The notes beneath the pieces were generated by a model. That model was not told the DNA's origin. It made no database searches and saw only the letters and a program-made list of their open reading frames with translations. From the NCBI RefSeq assembly GCF_006715085.1, contig NZ_VFMM01000001.1:3162001-3226000 (forward strand): a stretch of 64,000 nt of DNA, in the 5' to 3' direction. Shown piece by piece: positions 30,465 to 38,929 of this stretch; positions within the stretch are counted from its first letter, which is position 1; every line of letters begins with the position of its first letter. The stretch is from Kribbella jejuensis (GTDB lineage: Bacteria > Actinomycetota > Actinomycetes > Propionibacteriales > Kribbellaceae). Both the position numbers and the translations under genes were made by a program.

Positions 30465-31280
30465 GTGGGTTTGAGGAAGTCGAAGGACCGGGTCGAGGCC
30501 GCGAAGGACCGCGTCCGGCCGCTTGCCGAGTCGGCGTCGGAGAAGCTCGGACCGGCCGTCGGTCAGGTCCGCGATCACCTCGCGCCGGCCGTTGGCACCG
30601 CACGGGAGAAGGTGTCGCCGTACGCCGAGAAGGCGGTCGAGCGGGGTGCACACCTGGCCCACCAGGCGGTGGAGAAGGCCGGTCCGGTGCTCGACGACGC
30701 GCTCGCCAAGGTCGGCCCGGCTACCGAACACGCCGCCGAGCGGGCTCGTGAGCGGCTGAACGACGATGTCCTGCCGAAGGTGACCGCGGCGCTGGCCACC
30801 CTGGCGGCCGCCGCCGAACCGGTCGTCGAGGAGACCGCCCGCCGTGGCAAGGCCACCAAGGCCGCGCTGAAGGGCGAGATCGACCTGCCGAAGAAGAGCC
30901 ACAAGCTCCGCAACCTGGTGCTGTTCCTGGGCCTCGGCGCCCTGGCCGCGGCAGCGGTGAAGAAGCTGCTGACGCCGCCGGAGCCGGCCTGGCAGTCGAC
31001 CCCGACCAGCGGCCGCGACTACAGCTCCGCCCCGGCCGGTACGACGGCACGCCCGGCCGAGAGCACCTCGTCGAACGGCAAGTCCGACGCCAAGCCGGAG
31101 GAGCCGAAGGCCGACGCACCGAAGGCCGAGACGAAGCCGGAGACGGGGACCGAGACCGGACCTGGGACCGGGGCCACGGACGACAAGGCCAAGGACGAGG
31201 TGAAGGCCGCGGCGAACGGCGCCGCCAAGAAGACCACGACCAGGAAGCCGACGGGCGACAGCAGCTCGACCGAGTCCTGA
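30465..31280 (+). CDS. DUF5324-like single-span protein
   Basis: A 271-residue protein. The N-terminal 140 residues are long amphipathic helices (repeats such as DRVEAAKDRVRPLAESASEKLGPAVGQVRDH) resembling apolipoprotein/LEA-like or DUF5324 helical rods. A single membrane segment LVLFLGLGALAAAAVKKLL lies at about 151-169. The C-terminal 100 residues are a Lys/Glu/Pro/Ser/Thr disordered tail. AGGAGGG at 30454-30460 sets GTG 30465. DUF5324 proteins lie near gyrase and cyclophilin in streptomycetes and have no known role. A stress or membrane-shaping role is a guess. Confidence 0.78.
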   Translation: MGLRKSKDRVEAAKDRVRPLAESASEKLGPAVGQVRDHLAPAVGTAREKVSPYAEKAVERGAHLAHQAVEKAGPVLDDALAKVGPATEHAAERARERLNDDVLPKVTAALATLAAAAEPVVEETARRGKATKAALKGEIDLPKKSHKLRNLVLFLGLGALAAAAVKKLLTPPEPAWQSTPTSGRDYSSAPAGTTARPAESTSSNGKSDAKPEEPKADAPKAETKPETGTETGPGTGATDDKAKDEVKAAANGAAKKTTTRKPTGDSSSTES

Positions 31281-31294
31281 GACCACCGCAACGG

Positions 31295-31332
31295 CGAAGG
31301 TCCCGAACCCCAGGTGGAGTTTGGGACCTTCG
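31295..31332. terminator. Bidirectional hairpin terminator
   Basis: CGAAGGTCCC at 31295-31304 pairs exactly with GGGACCTTCG at 31323-31332. It lies between the ends of the convergent DUF5324-like and zinc-finger-like genes, so it can end both transcripts. Confidence 0.75.
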
Positions 31333-31355
31333 TTCGTCCGGGTGGGTACGGCGCT

Positions 31356-31667
31356 TCAGTTGACCTGCGGGTCCGGGTCTTCGGCCTTGGCCAGTTGATA
31401 CCGGCCGGCGGACAGCAGTTGGGTCGCGTAGCGGTGCGTGATGCACGGGTAGGAACCGCCACAACTCAGGCAGACCGCGTCGTTGCGGTGCAGCCAAGGA
31501 ACGACCTTGAAGCGCTTGATCCAGGTCAGCGGTTCCCGGTCCGGCGCGTGCACCTGGAGCGCCGCGCGAGCAGCGTCCTGGATCTCCGGGGCCGACCATT
31601 CCTCGGCGCTCTTGTCCATCAGCGCGCTGAGGTCGGGGTGCAGGTGGTCACTGCGGGCTTTGTTCAT
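31356..31667 (-). CDS. Conserved hypothetical protein with CxxC...C cluster
   Basis: A 103-residue protein. Its C-terminal half has CLSCGGSYPCITHRYATQLL, a possible metal-binding CxxC-x5-C-x2-H cluster, after WIKRFKVVPWLHRNDAV. This is a conserved actinobacterial hypothetical type, not WhiB (which has four Cys spaced differently). The ATG at 31667 is preceded by GGAAG and by AT-rich CATATAA that may be a -10 element. It is convergent with the DUF5324-like gene across a terminator. Function unknown. Confidence 0.75.
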   Translation of the reverse strand: MNKARSDHLHPDLSALMDKSAEEWSAPEIQDAARAALQVHAPDREPLTWIKRFKVVPWLHRNDAVCLSCGGSYPCITHRYATQLLSAGRYQLAKAEDPDPQVN

Positions 31668-31778
31668 TTATATGTCTTCCAAGGGCTGGGGAGGACGCCT
31701 TAATCGCTCGCTTCAAACGTTAGTGCCCGCAGATGTCAGCCGCGCCTCGAGTCGGCCTGCCCCGGTGTCAGATCTTCG

Positions 31779-32252
31779 TTAGTTCCACATCGTCTCGAAG
31801 CTGACCCGCGCCTCGAGCTCGAGCAGGTGCCGCTTGGTCGGGATGCCGCCGCCGAAGCCGACCATCTTGCCGCCGGCGCCGACCACCCGGTGGCAGGGCA
31901 CGACGATCGCGATCGGGTTCCGGTTGCACGCCGTCCCCACGGCCCGGGCCGCGCCGGCGTCGCCGACGATCTTCGCGACCTCGCCGTACGTCTGCATCTC
32001 GCCGTACGGGATCCGGGTGAGCTGTTGCCAGACCGCGCGCTCGAAGTCGGAGCCGCCGCGGACCGAGAGCGGCAGCGCGAACTCCTGGAGCTCGCCGGCG
32101 AAGTACGCCTTCAACTGCTCGGCGGCCTCGGTCAGCAGCGGGTCGGTGTCCAGCGGGCGGTCGGTGCCGCCGAAATGCAGCCGGCAGAGCCCGGTGTCGT
32201 CGACCGCGAGCGTGAGGTCGCCGATCGGCGAATCGACCACGGTCCAGTGCAT
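31779..32252 (-). CDS. ogt: Methylated-DNA-[protein]-cysteine S-methyltransferase
   Basis: A 157-residue alkyltransferase that repairs O6-methylguanine by accepting the methyl group on its own Cys. The active-site Cys120 is in NPIAIVVPCHRVVGAGG, and FERAVWQQLTRIPYGEMQTYGEVAKIVG is the DNA-binding HTH region. The N-terminal ribonuclease-H-like domain is short, as in Ogt rather than Ada. GGGAGG before ATG 32252 supports the start. No regulator is next to it; it has its own 5' region of about 100 bases shared with the divergent DUF4328 gene. Confidence 0.95.
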   Translation of the reverse strand: MHWTVVDSPIGDLTLAVDDTGLCRLHFGGTDRPLDTDPLLTEAAEQLKAYFAGELQEFALPLSVRGGSDFERAVWQQLTRIPYGEMQTYGEVAKIVGDAGAARAVGTACNRNPIAIVVPCHRVVGAGGKMVGFGGGIPTKRHLLELEARVSFETMWN

Positions 32253-32361
32253 ACCCCCATCCTCCCGCTCACCTCCGACAGTTTCTGGCAGAAATACGCC
32301 ACCCAGGCACCGCAACGTGATGTTCTCGCCCGGTCACGGCCTGTTGTGCTATGTCTGATCC

Positions 32362-33078
32362 ATGCCGAGCCAGGTGCCGCTGGACAGGTGGTTCAGCTCC
32401 GAGCGGGCGATGGGCGTCGGTGCCTCGGTCCTGATCGGGCTGGTCACCGTCACCGCGTGGTCGACCGCGTGGTCGGACTGGAACCTGTACCGCACCCGGC
32501 GGACGTACGGCGACGACGCCGCCGAGCTGTCCGAGGCGAACCTGATCTCCGGCTCGCTCGGAATCGTCGCGGCGCTCGCCCTGTTCGCGGCCGCGGTGGT
32601 GTTCATCGTCTGGCTCTGGCGGGTCCGGTGGAACGCGGAGATGTTCTGCCGCGGCGAGCACCGCTACAGCCGCGGCTGGGTGCTCGGCTGCTGGCTCGTC
32701 CCGGTGGTGAACCTCTGGTACCCCAAGCAGATCGTCGACGACATCGTCGCGGCCAGCGACCAGCGCACCGATCCGCTGACACCGGATTTGAAGGACGTTC
32801 CCGGTACCCGGCTGGTGTGGGCGTGGTGGCTGACCTGGGTGGCCGGACTGGTCACCGGAAACATCGTGCAAAGAGGAGTGCTGGCCGGCGCGTCGCAGCT
32901 CGGAGACCTGCGCACGAACGTCATACTGTCCTCCGTCTCGGCGCTGTTCACCACCGGCGCGGCCGTACTCGCGGTGATCCTGATCCAGCGGATCGACGAG
33001 CTCCAGAGTGCGCGGCCCTGGGTGCCGTGGTGGGCGGTCGGAACACCTCAGAACGGCTTCCAACCACCTGCGCGGTAA
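32362..33078 (+). CDS. DUF4328 membrane protein (paralog 2)
   Basis: A 238-residue protein with four predicted membrane segments. The DUF4328 core is FIVWLWRVRWNAEMFCRGEHRYSRGWVLGCWLVPVVNLWYPKQIVDDIVAASDQRTDPLT, followed by WWLTWVAGLVTG and a C-terminal segment. It lacks the extended tails seen in the other copies. It precedes paralog 3 in the same direction by 208 bases, and the two share near-identical cores. Function unknown. Confidence 0.85.
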   Translation: MPSQVPLDRWFSSERAMGVGASVLIGLVTVTAWSTAWSDWNLYRTRRTYGDDAAELSEANLISGSLGIVAALALFAAAVVFIVWLWRVRWNAEMFCRGEHRYSRGWVLGCWLVPVVNLWYPKQIVDDIVAASDQRTDPLTPDLKDVPGTRLVWAWWLTWVAGLVTGNIVQRGVLAGASQLGDLRTNVILSSVSALFTTGAAVLAVILIQRIDELQSARPWVPWWAVGTPQNGFQPPAR

Positions 33079-33286
33079 ACCAAACCGTCACGCGCTGCTC
33101 GGTGACTCGTTACCAGTGGTGATGGGCGTACGAAAAGAACACGTTAAGTCGACACCCTCTGTGCTGGGGCCGACTGCCCTGGCGTACCTACTTCGTGGTA
33201 TCAATGTGGCTCGGTCAAGCGGGGGCAGGGCCAGGCAGAGGCGCCGGACAGACGACGGAGTTCCAGTAACGCGAGGGACGCGAGAC

Positions 33287-35269
33287 GTGAGCCACCCGCA
33301 GGCATTGATGACTGCTGTCGAAGAACAGGAAGAATGGCAGCCGCACGCGGCTGAGGAGTTCCAGCAGGTCGGGACGGTCGGGAAGATCGCCATCGGACTG
33401 CTGGGGGCGTCCACGGTGACGCACCTGCTGTCCACCTGGTCCGACTGGAACACGTATTCCGTGGTGCACCGCTATCTCGGCGGGATGCCGAACGTCGACG
33501 ACGCGGACCTGAACCGCGCGGACGCGATCGCCAAGGTGACCGCCGTCCCGAACGTGATCATCTCCGTCGCCGCCGCGGTCGTCTTCGTCGTCTGGCTGTG
33601 GCGCGTCCGGGTCAACTCCGAGGTGTTCTGCCAGGCCGACCACCGCCGCAGCCACGGCTGGGTGCTGGCGAGCTGGTTCGTCCCCGGCCCGAACCTCTGG
33701 TACCCGAAACAGATCGTCGACGACGTCTGGCTGGCCAGCGATCCGAAGACTCCCGTGTACGCCGACGACCTGCGCCGGTTCAGGACTCCCCCACTCACGT
33801 CGGTGTGGTGGGTCGCCTGGATAGGCGCTCTTGCGTTCGACGTGGTGGTCCGCCGGTTCCTGATGTGGATGGAGGCGACGGTCGGCTCGCTGCGCGGGAT
33901 CGCGCTCGCGGGTACGGCGTCGTTGGTGCTGACCGCGGTGTCCGCGGTGGCCGCGACGATGATCATCCGCAAGATCAACCACATGCAGACCACCCGCAAG
34001 TGGGTGCCGTGGTGGGACCAGGGCCCGAAGCTGAGCGCCGTCCCGACCTACGAGGTCACCCAGGTCCCGTCGTACGCGAACGACGACACCGACGAGCAGC
34101 CGGCCATCTCGGAGCCGATCGCGCCGTCGCTCGGCCTGGTCCGCGAGCCGCAGCTGCAGCTGGCGGGGGCACCGCAGCTCCAGTCCGCCAACCCGTTCGC
34201 TCCGCCCGCAGCGCCGGCCCCGGCGGCCTCGAGCCCGTTCGCACCGCAGCCGCCCCAGCCGGAGGGCTTCCCGGGTGACGGCGCCGCCGCCCCGGCCGCG
34301 TTCGCCGGCGACCCGGAGCTGCCGGAGGCGCCGAAGTGGAGCCCGTTCGCGCCGGTCACGGAGAGCTGGCAGGACGACGCCGGTCCGGCGACCGAGCAGT
34401 TCAACCCGATCCAGTCCTGGCAGGACGAGAAGCCGGTCGAGGAAACGACGTACTCCCAGCCGACCTGGGAGGAGTACCGCAACACGATCGCCCAGGACAC
34501 GCTCGGTTCCGGGCACAGCTGGCTCGACGAGGCCGCTCCGATGACCGTCGTCCAGCCCGACCCGTACTCGTACCAGCCCGAGCCGCAGCAGCCGGTACAG
34601 CCCGCGGAGGAGCAGCACTGGGCGGCCCGCTACTCCGAGCCGTACTCCTACGATCCGGACCGCACCTCGACGTCCTCCCCCGCGGAGGCCCTCGAATCAC
34701 CCAAGCCCGCACCCGAGCCTGAGCCCGCCCCGGTTGCGCGCGCGGGTCGCCGGGCCGCTCGGGTCGCGGTCGACAGCCCCTCGGCGATCCAGCCGGCCGT
34801 TCCCTCGAGGGACCACACGTACTCGGAACACACCGTCTACGGGCAGTCCGAGCACACGCAGCCGTCGTCGCACGTGTCGGCCTCCTCCGGGTACTACGAG
34901 CCCGCGCCGGCGCCGAGCTACAACACCCCGGACGACTTCCTGACTCCGTCGAAGCCGCTCCCGCCGGTGCCGTCGTACGGGCCCGAGCCGACGTACGCGC
35001 CGAACGACGACTACACCGACTACGGCTCGTCGTCGTACACGTCGGACTACGCGTCGTCGTACAACTCCGAATACAGCTCGAACAGCTACCAGCACGACGC
35101 GTACACCGGTTCGGAGTACGAGACCTACAGCCCGAACTACGCGACCGAGTCGTACGGTTCGCAGCACCAGGAGAACACCGAGTACGGGCAGCAGCAGGAA
35201 GAGCAGCCGGCCGACCCCGAGCAGCCGGTCAACCCGCGGCCCCGTCCGCGCCGCGGCCGCTGGGTCTGA
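33287..35269 (+). CDS. DUF4328 membrane protein with long Pro/Tyr/Ser-rich C-terminal tail (paralog 3)
   Basis: A 660-residue protein. Residues about 25-240 form the DUF4328 membrane domain (VVFVVWLWRVRVNSEVFCQADHRRSHGWVLASWFVPGPNLWYPKQIVDDVWLASDPKTP), closely matching paralog 2. The remaining 420 or so residues are disordered: Pro/Ala/Gln, then Ser/Tyr/Pro-rich with SSSYTSDYASSYNSEYSS near the end, and a basic terminus (PRPRPRRGRWV). The tail is probably cytoplasmic and could be phosphorylated or drive self-association. GTG 33287 is preferred, with AGGGA upstream; a longer open frame from 33008 is not coding-like. Function unknown. Confidence 0.83.
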   Translation: MSHPQALMTAVEEQEEWQPHAAEEFQQVGTVGKIAIGLLGASTVTHLLSTWSDWNTYSVVHRYLGGMPNVDDADLNRADAIAKVTAVPNVIISVAAAVVFVVWLWRVRVNSEVFCQADHRRSHGWVLASWFVPGPNLWYPKQIVDDVWLASDPKTPVYADDLRRFRTPPLTSVWWVAWIGALAFDVVVRRFLMWMEATVGSLRGIALAGTASLVLTAVSAVAATMIIRKINHMQTTRKWVPWWDQGPKLSAVPTYEVTQVPSYANDDTDEQPAISEPIAPSLGLVREPQLQLAGAPQLQSANPFAPPAAPAPAASSPFAPQPPQPEGFPGDGAAAPAAFAGDPELPEAPKWSPFAPVTESWQDDAGPATEQFNPIQSWQDEKPVEETTYSQPTWEEYRNTIAQDTLGSGHSWLDEAAPMTVVQPDPYSYQPEPQQPVQPAEEQHWAARYSEPYSYDPDRTSTSSPAEALESPKPAPEPEPAPVARAGRRAARVAVDSPSAIQPAVPSRDHTYSEHTVYGQSEHTQPSSHVSASSGYYEPAPAPSYNTPDDFLTPSKPLPPVPSYGPEPTYAPNDDYTDYGSSSYTSDYASSYNSEYSSNSYQHDAYTGSEYETYSPNYATESYGSQHQENTEYGQQQEEQPADPEQPVNPRPRPRRGRWV

Positions 35270-35281
35270 TCAGATAGCTCC

Positions 35282-36058
35282 ATGCGCTTAGGTTTCGCCA
35301 CTCTCGGTTGTCCCGGAGCTCCACTCGACGACGTCCTGGCACTTGCCCAGGGCAACAATTTCACCGGTCTGGAGTTGCGGGCGGCGCCGGACGAGTTCAC
35401 CAACACCGGCCTGTCGGCGGCCGAGCGGCGGGAGCTGCGCAGCCGGATCGAGGACGCCGGGCTGGAGATCTTCGCGGTCAGCAGCTACGTCCGGCTGTGT
35501 GCGGTCGAGGACCAGCCGCTCGAGGCACACCTCGAACTGGCCGCCGATCTCGGTGCGCGTGGCGTGCGAGTCCTCCCGGGCGACGACGACGCTCTGTCGG
35601 ACGGCCCGAGCGCCGGCGAGATCCGCGCGCTCGACCGGGTGACGTCCGCGCCTCGCGACGTACCGATCCTGCTCGAGACGCACGACTCGCACTCGACCGC
35701 CCGGCAGGTCGCCGCGTTCCTCACGTTGCTCGACAGCGACGTGCCCGGCCACCAGGTGCGGGCGCTCTGGGACAGCTCGCACACCTGGTCGCACGGCGAG
35801 ACCCTCGCCGAGTCGTACGCGCTGCTCCAGCCTTGGCTCGAGCTCGTGCAGTTCAAGCAGGCCGACTCGAAGCAGGACTACCGCCCGGTCGCGATCGACG
35901 AGGGCGACTTCCCGATCCGCGAGCTACTGACAGTCCTCGAAGGCACCGACTACCCGCTCTCGCTGGAGTGGGAGCTGAAGTGGCACCCGCACCTGCCCCC
36001 GCTGGCGCAGACGCTACCGGCGGTTCATGCCTGGCTGGGCGACGCCGCCGTCAAGTAG
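35282..36058 (+). CDS. Sugar phosphate isomerase/epimerase (xylose isomerase-like TIM barrel)
   Basis: A 258-residue AP_endonuc_2-type TIM barrel: MRLGFATLGCPGAPLDDVLALAQGNNFTGLELRA, then FAVSSYVRLC, ILLETHDSHSTARQV, ALWDSSHTW and PLSLEWELKWHP. Metal-binding Glu, Asp, His and Glu positions are present in these blocks. Such proteins isomerise or epimerise sugars or polyols; the substrate is not readable. It starts 12 bases after paralog 3 with no Shine-Dalgarno, so coupling by termination is possible. Its 3' end overlaps the convergent TetR gene by 34 bases. Confidence 0.88.
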   Translation: MRLGFATLGCPGAPLDDVLALAQGNNFTGLELRAAPDEFTNTGLSAAERRELRSRIEDAGLEIFAVSSYVRLCAVEDQPLEAHLELAADLGARGVRVLPGDDDALSDGPSAGEIRALDRVTSAPRDVPILLETHDSHSTARQVAAFLTLLDSDVPGHQVRALWDSSHTWSHGETLAESYALLQPWLELVQFKQADSKQDYRPVAIDEGDFPIRELLTVLEGTDYPLSLEWELKWHPHLPPLAQTLPAVHAWLGDAAVK

Positions 36059-36585
36059 CGCGTCACGGTTGGCCCGAGCCACGCGACCGCCTCGTCGGTC
36101 GTCAGCTCGACCACCGGCTTGAACTGAAGGATGTAGCGGCAGAGCGCGAACCCGAGCGCCTGCGTCGCGATCAGTCCTGCCCGTACGTCGGGTCGGTCGA
36201 TCCTCGCGCGCTCGAACGTCGGCGTGAGCTGCCCGACGAAGACCTGCCGCATCCGCTCGGCCGAGGCCTCGTTGGTGACCGCCGTCCGGAGCAGTACGCG
36301 GAGGGTGTCGTCTTCCTCCCAGCGCTCGATCAGGTGCCGGACGAGCACCTCACCCGCCTGCTCGCGCGGTACGTTGCTCAGGTCCGGTAGCCGGACGTCG
36401 AATTCGGCCGCTGCCGCGAACAGCTTCTCCTTGTTGCCGTAGTACCGCATGACCATGGCCGGGTCGATCGCCGCGTCCGCCGCGATCGCCCGGATCGTCG
36501 CGCGCTCGTACCCGTCCGCACCGAACCGCTCCCGGGCCGCCGCGAGGATCGCCGCCCGGGTCCGATCGGACTTCTTCTCCGCCAT
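36025..36585 (-). CDS. TetR family regulator
   Basis: A 186-residue TetR repressor: RTRAAILAAARERFGADGYERATIRAIAADAAIDPAMVMRYYGNKEKLFAAAAEFDVRLP is the HTH and start of the ligand domain. The C-terminus (TQALGFALCRYILQFKPV) is of the TetR_C_33-like type common beside monooxygenases. It is divergent from an FAD monooxygenase and faces a striking 18-bp inverted repeat, which it presumably binds. Its end overlaps the isomerase gene antisense by 34 bases. Confidence 0.93.
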   Translation of the reverse strand: MAEKKSDRTRAAILAAARERFGADGYERATIRAIAADAAIDPAMVMRYYGNKEKLFAAAAEFDVRLPDLSNVPREQAGEVLVRHLIERWEEDDTLRVLLRTAVTNEASAERMRQVFVGQLTPTFERARIDRPDVRAGLIATQALGFALCRYILQFKPVVELTTDEAVAWLGPTVTRYLTAASPSQA

Positions 36586-36600
36586 GCACCCAGCATATGC

Positions 36601-36656
36601 CAACACTTGTTGACTTTTGCTAGCTGGAGTCCTACGGTAAAAGTCAACAAGCGTTG
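36601..36656. promoter_or_regulatory. 18-bp inverted-repeat TetR operator
   Basis: CAACACTTGTTGACTTTT at 36601-36618 is repeated inverted at 36639-36656 with one mismatch. Each arm itself contains a small palindrome of form CAACRCTTGTTG, suiting a TetR dimer on each arm. Located between the divergent TetR and FAD monooxygenase genes and covering both promoters. Confidence 0.8.
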
Positions 36657-36673
36657 ACAAGGAGATGACCATA

Positions 36674-37813
36674 ATGACCAGGAACGCCGAGGTTGTGGTG
36701 GTAGGTGCGGGTCCGGTCGGCCTGGCGGTGGCTGTCGGGCTGCGGTTGAAGGGGCATGACGTGGTCGTGGTCGACCGGCAGACCGAGGGCACGAACACCT
36801 CCCGCGCGTGCGTGATCCACCCGCGGACGCTGGAGGTCCTGGACGAGCTGGGCGTCACCAAGCGGCTCGTCCAGCTGGGTCTGCAGCTGCAGGACTTCGC
36901 GATCCGGTCCGGCGACCAGGAACTGATCCCGGTCAACTTCGCCGACCTGCCGACGGCGTACCCGTTCGTCACGATGATCCCGCAGCCGGTCACCGAGCAG
37001 GTGCTGCTCGACCGTCTGGTGGAGCTCGGCGGCTCGGTACTGCGTCCGTACGCCGCGACCGGCCTGACCCAGAGCGCCGACGGCGCGTCCGTCACGTTGG
37101 ACAACGGCGACGTGATCGACGCGCGGTACGTCGTAGCGGCCGACGGGATGCACAGCACGATCCGCGAGCTGGCCGGACTGCGGATGCCCGGCAACACGCT
37201 GGAGCTGTCGCTGAGCCTGGTCGACGTCCGCGTCGCCGGCGGCCTGCCGACCGACGAGGTCGGCCTGTACTTCGCCTCCGCCGGAATGCTCGTGGTAGCG
37301 CCGCTGCCGGACGGTTCGTTCCGCCTGGTCGCTGAGGTCGAGGACGCGCCAGAACACCCAGACGTCGCGTTCGCGCAGCAGCTGCTGGCCGACCGCGGCC
37401 CGCGGACCGCGCACCCGGAGGTGACCGAGGTGGTGTGGGGCTCGCGGTTCCGGATCCACGAGCGGGTCGCGGACAAGTACCGGGCCGGACGCGTGCTGCT
37501 GGCCGGCGACGCGGCTCACACGCACAGCCCGGCGGGTGGTCAGGGCATGAACCTCGGCCTGCGCGACGCGGTCACGCTGGCCGACGCGCTCGACCAGGCG
37601 CTGAAGGGCGACGAGTCAGGTCTCGACGCATATGCCACGAAGAGCCGCTCCGAGGCGGTTCGGGTGATCGGCCTGGCCCACCGCCTGACCCGCCTCGCGA
37701 ACGTTCCGTACGCGGTCCGCCCTGTGCGCAACGCCGTACTCCGCCTCGTCGGTCGCGTCGGCAAGACCCAGACCGGCCTGGCCAAGCAACTCGCCGGCTT
37801 CCCGGAGCGTTAA
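36674..37813 (+). CDS. FAD-dependent monooxygenase (PHBH/aromatic hydroxylase type)
   Basis: A 379-residue FAD monooxygenase of the PF01494 type. It has the ADP loop VVVVGAGPVGLAVAVGLRLKG, the second FAD/NADPH DG motif in VVAADGMHSTIRE, and GDAAHTHSPAGGQGMNLGLRDAVTLA. The family hydroxylates aromatic or polyketide substrates using NAD(P)H and oxygen. ATG 36674 is chosen over ATG 36665 because AAGGAG (36659-36664) is nine bases from the former and touches the latter. It ends overlapping the convergent LacI gene by four bases. It is probably de-repressed by an aromatic inducer through the TetR next door. Confidence 0.91.
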   Translation: MTRNAEVVVVGAGPVGLAVAVGLRLKGHDVVVVDRQTEGTNTSRACVIHPRTLEVLDELGVTKRLVQLGLQLQDFAIRSGDQELIPVNFADLPTAYPFVTMIPQPVTEQVLLDRLVELGGSVLRPYAATGLTQSADGASVTLDNGDVIDARYVVAADGMHSTIRELAGLRMPGNTLELSLSLVDVRVAGGLPTDEVGLYFASAGMLVVAPLPDGSFRLVAEVEDAPEHPDVAFAQQLLADRGPRTAHPEVTEVVWGSRFRIHERVADKYRAGRVLLAGDAAHTHSPAGGQGMNLGLRDAVTLADALDQALKGDESGLDAYATKSRSEAVRVIGLAHRLTRLANVPYAVRPVRNAVLRLVGRVGKTQTGLAKQLAGFPER

Positions 37814-38808
37814 CCCGCGGACGACTCGCGGATCTCGAGCTTGTACGGGACCGTGAGGTCGCGGTGGGTGGAGTTGTCGTTGCCGGTGATCCGGTCGAGG
37901 AGCAAGGCGACCGCGCTGTCGGCCAGCCACTCCTTGTCCGGGGAGATCGAGGTCAGCGACGGTGAGTGGTACCGGCCGTCCTCGATGTCGTCGAAGCCGA
38001 CGACCGCGACGTCCTCCGGCACCCGCAGCCCGGCATCGGCCAGGGTCCGGAGCGCGCCGAGGGCAAGCAGATCGTTGAAGCAGAACACGGCGTCCGGCGG
38101 GTTGGGCAACGCGAGCAGTTCGCGCATCGACGCGGCGCCGTCGGGTCGGTGATAGCCGGTGCCGGCCAGTTCGAGGGCGGGATCGTGCGGTAGCCCCGCC
38201 TCCTTGAGCGCCTTGCGGTACCCCTTGCGCCGGACAGCTCCGGTACTCGTCCCCCCGACACCGATCGCCGCGATCCGCCGCCGGCCGAGCGAGACCAGGT
38301 GCGAGGTCGCGTCGTGCGACGCCTGCACCGAGTCGACGGCGACGCGGTCGAACTGGCCACCGGCCGGGCGTTCGCCGAGCAGGACGAGCGGCTTCCCGGT
38401 CGAGTCCGAGGTCAGCTTGGCCGGCGCGGTGGCGAGCGGGGAGAAGATGATGCCGTCGATGAGTTGCCCGCGCATCCCGTCCAGCACGAACCGTTCGGCG
38501 TCGGCCTCGCCCTCGGTCTGGTCGATCAGCACGGTCACCCCGCGGCGCTTCGCGGCCCGGCTGATCGCGGCGCCGAGCTCGGCGAAGTACGGCGAACCCA
38601 TCTCCGGGATGGCCAACGCGATGAAGTCCGAGCGGCCCTTGCGCAGCGAGCGGGCGCTGACGTTCGGCTTGTAGTCCAGTGCGGCGATCGCGGCCTCGAC
38701 CTTGGCCCGGGTGCGTGCGGTGATGTGCGGGTAGTCGTTGATCACGTTCGAGACGGTTTTCACCGATACCCCGGCCCGTGCGGCCACGTCGCTGAGCCTG
38801 GTCGCCAT
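37810..38808 (-). CDS. LacI family regulator of arabinan cluster
   Basis: A 332-residue LacI/GalR regulator. The HTH is MATRLSDVAARAGVSVKTVSNVINDYPHITARTRAKVEAAI with hinge LDYKPNVSARSLRKGRS. The periplasmic-binding-like core has FIALAIPEMGSPYFAELGAAI, VPEDVAVVGFDDIEDGRY and SLTSI. It is divergent from the GH51 gene, with tandem operator-like repeats in the shared 121-base region, so it most likely represses GH51/GH43 genes and releases on an arabino-oligosaccharide. Its 3' end overlaps the monooxygenase gene by four bases. Confidence 0.94.
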   Translation of the reverse strand: MATRLSDVAARAGVSVKTVSNVINDYPHITARTRAKVEAAIAALDYKPNVSARSLRKGRSDFIALAIPEMGSPYFAELGAAISRAAKRRGVTVLIDQTEGEADAERFVLDGMRGQLIDGIIFSPLATAPAKLTSDSTGKPLVLLGERPAGGQFDRVAVDSVQASHDATSHLVSLGRRRIAAIGVGGTSTGAVRRKGYRKALKEAGLPHDPALELAGTGYHRPDGAASMRELLALPNPPDAVFCFNDLLALGALRTLADAGLRVPEDVAVVGFDDIEDGRYHSPSLTSISPDKEWLADSAVALLLDRITGNDNSTHRDLTVPYKLEIRESSAG

Positions 38809-38897
38809 CGAACCGCCTCCTGTCACTCGCGTGCGAGTCCCGAGTGTGCCATCGCCGAGCCCTTTACACCGATTGTCAATCGTTGTAGACATCCACG

Positions 38898-38915
38898 GTA
38901 AACGTTGTAAACGTT
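38898..38915. promoter_or_regulatory. Tandem operator repeat for LacI regulator
   Basis: GTAAACGTT occurs twice head to tail (38898-38906 and 38907-38915), 14 bases before the GH51 ATG and next to its ribosome-binding site. Each copy holds the palindrome AACGTT, typical of LacI operators. A TTGACA-like -35 for the divergent LacI gene lies near 38873-38880. Confidence 0.7.
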
Positions 38916-38929
38916 CCACGGGAGGCCTC

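Noticed and set aside
33008..33286. N-terminal extension of DUF4328 paralog 3
   Set aside because: Arg/Gly/Ser-rich reading through the end of paralog 2 and an intergenic gap; not conserved-looking.
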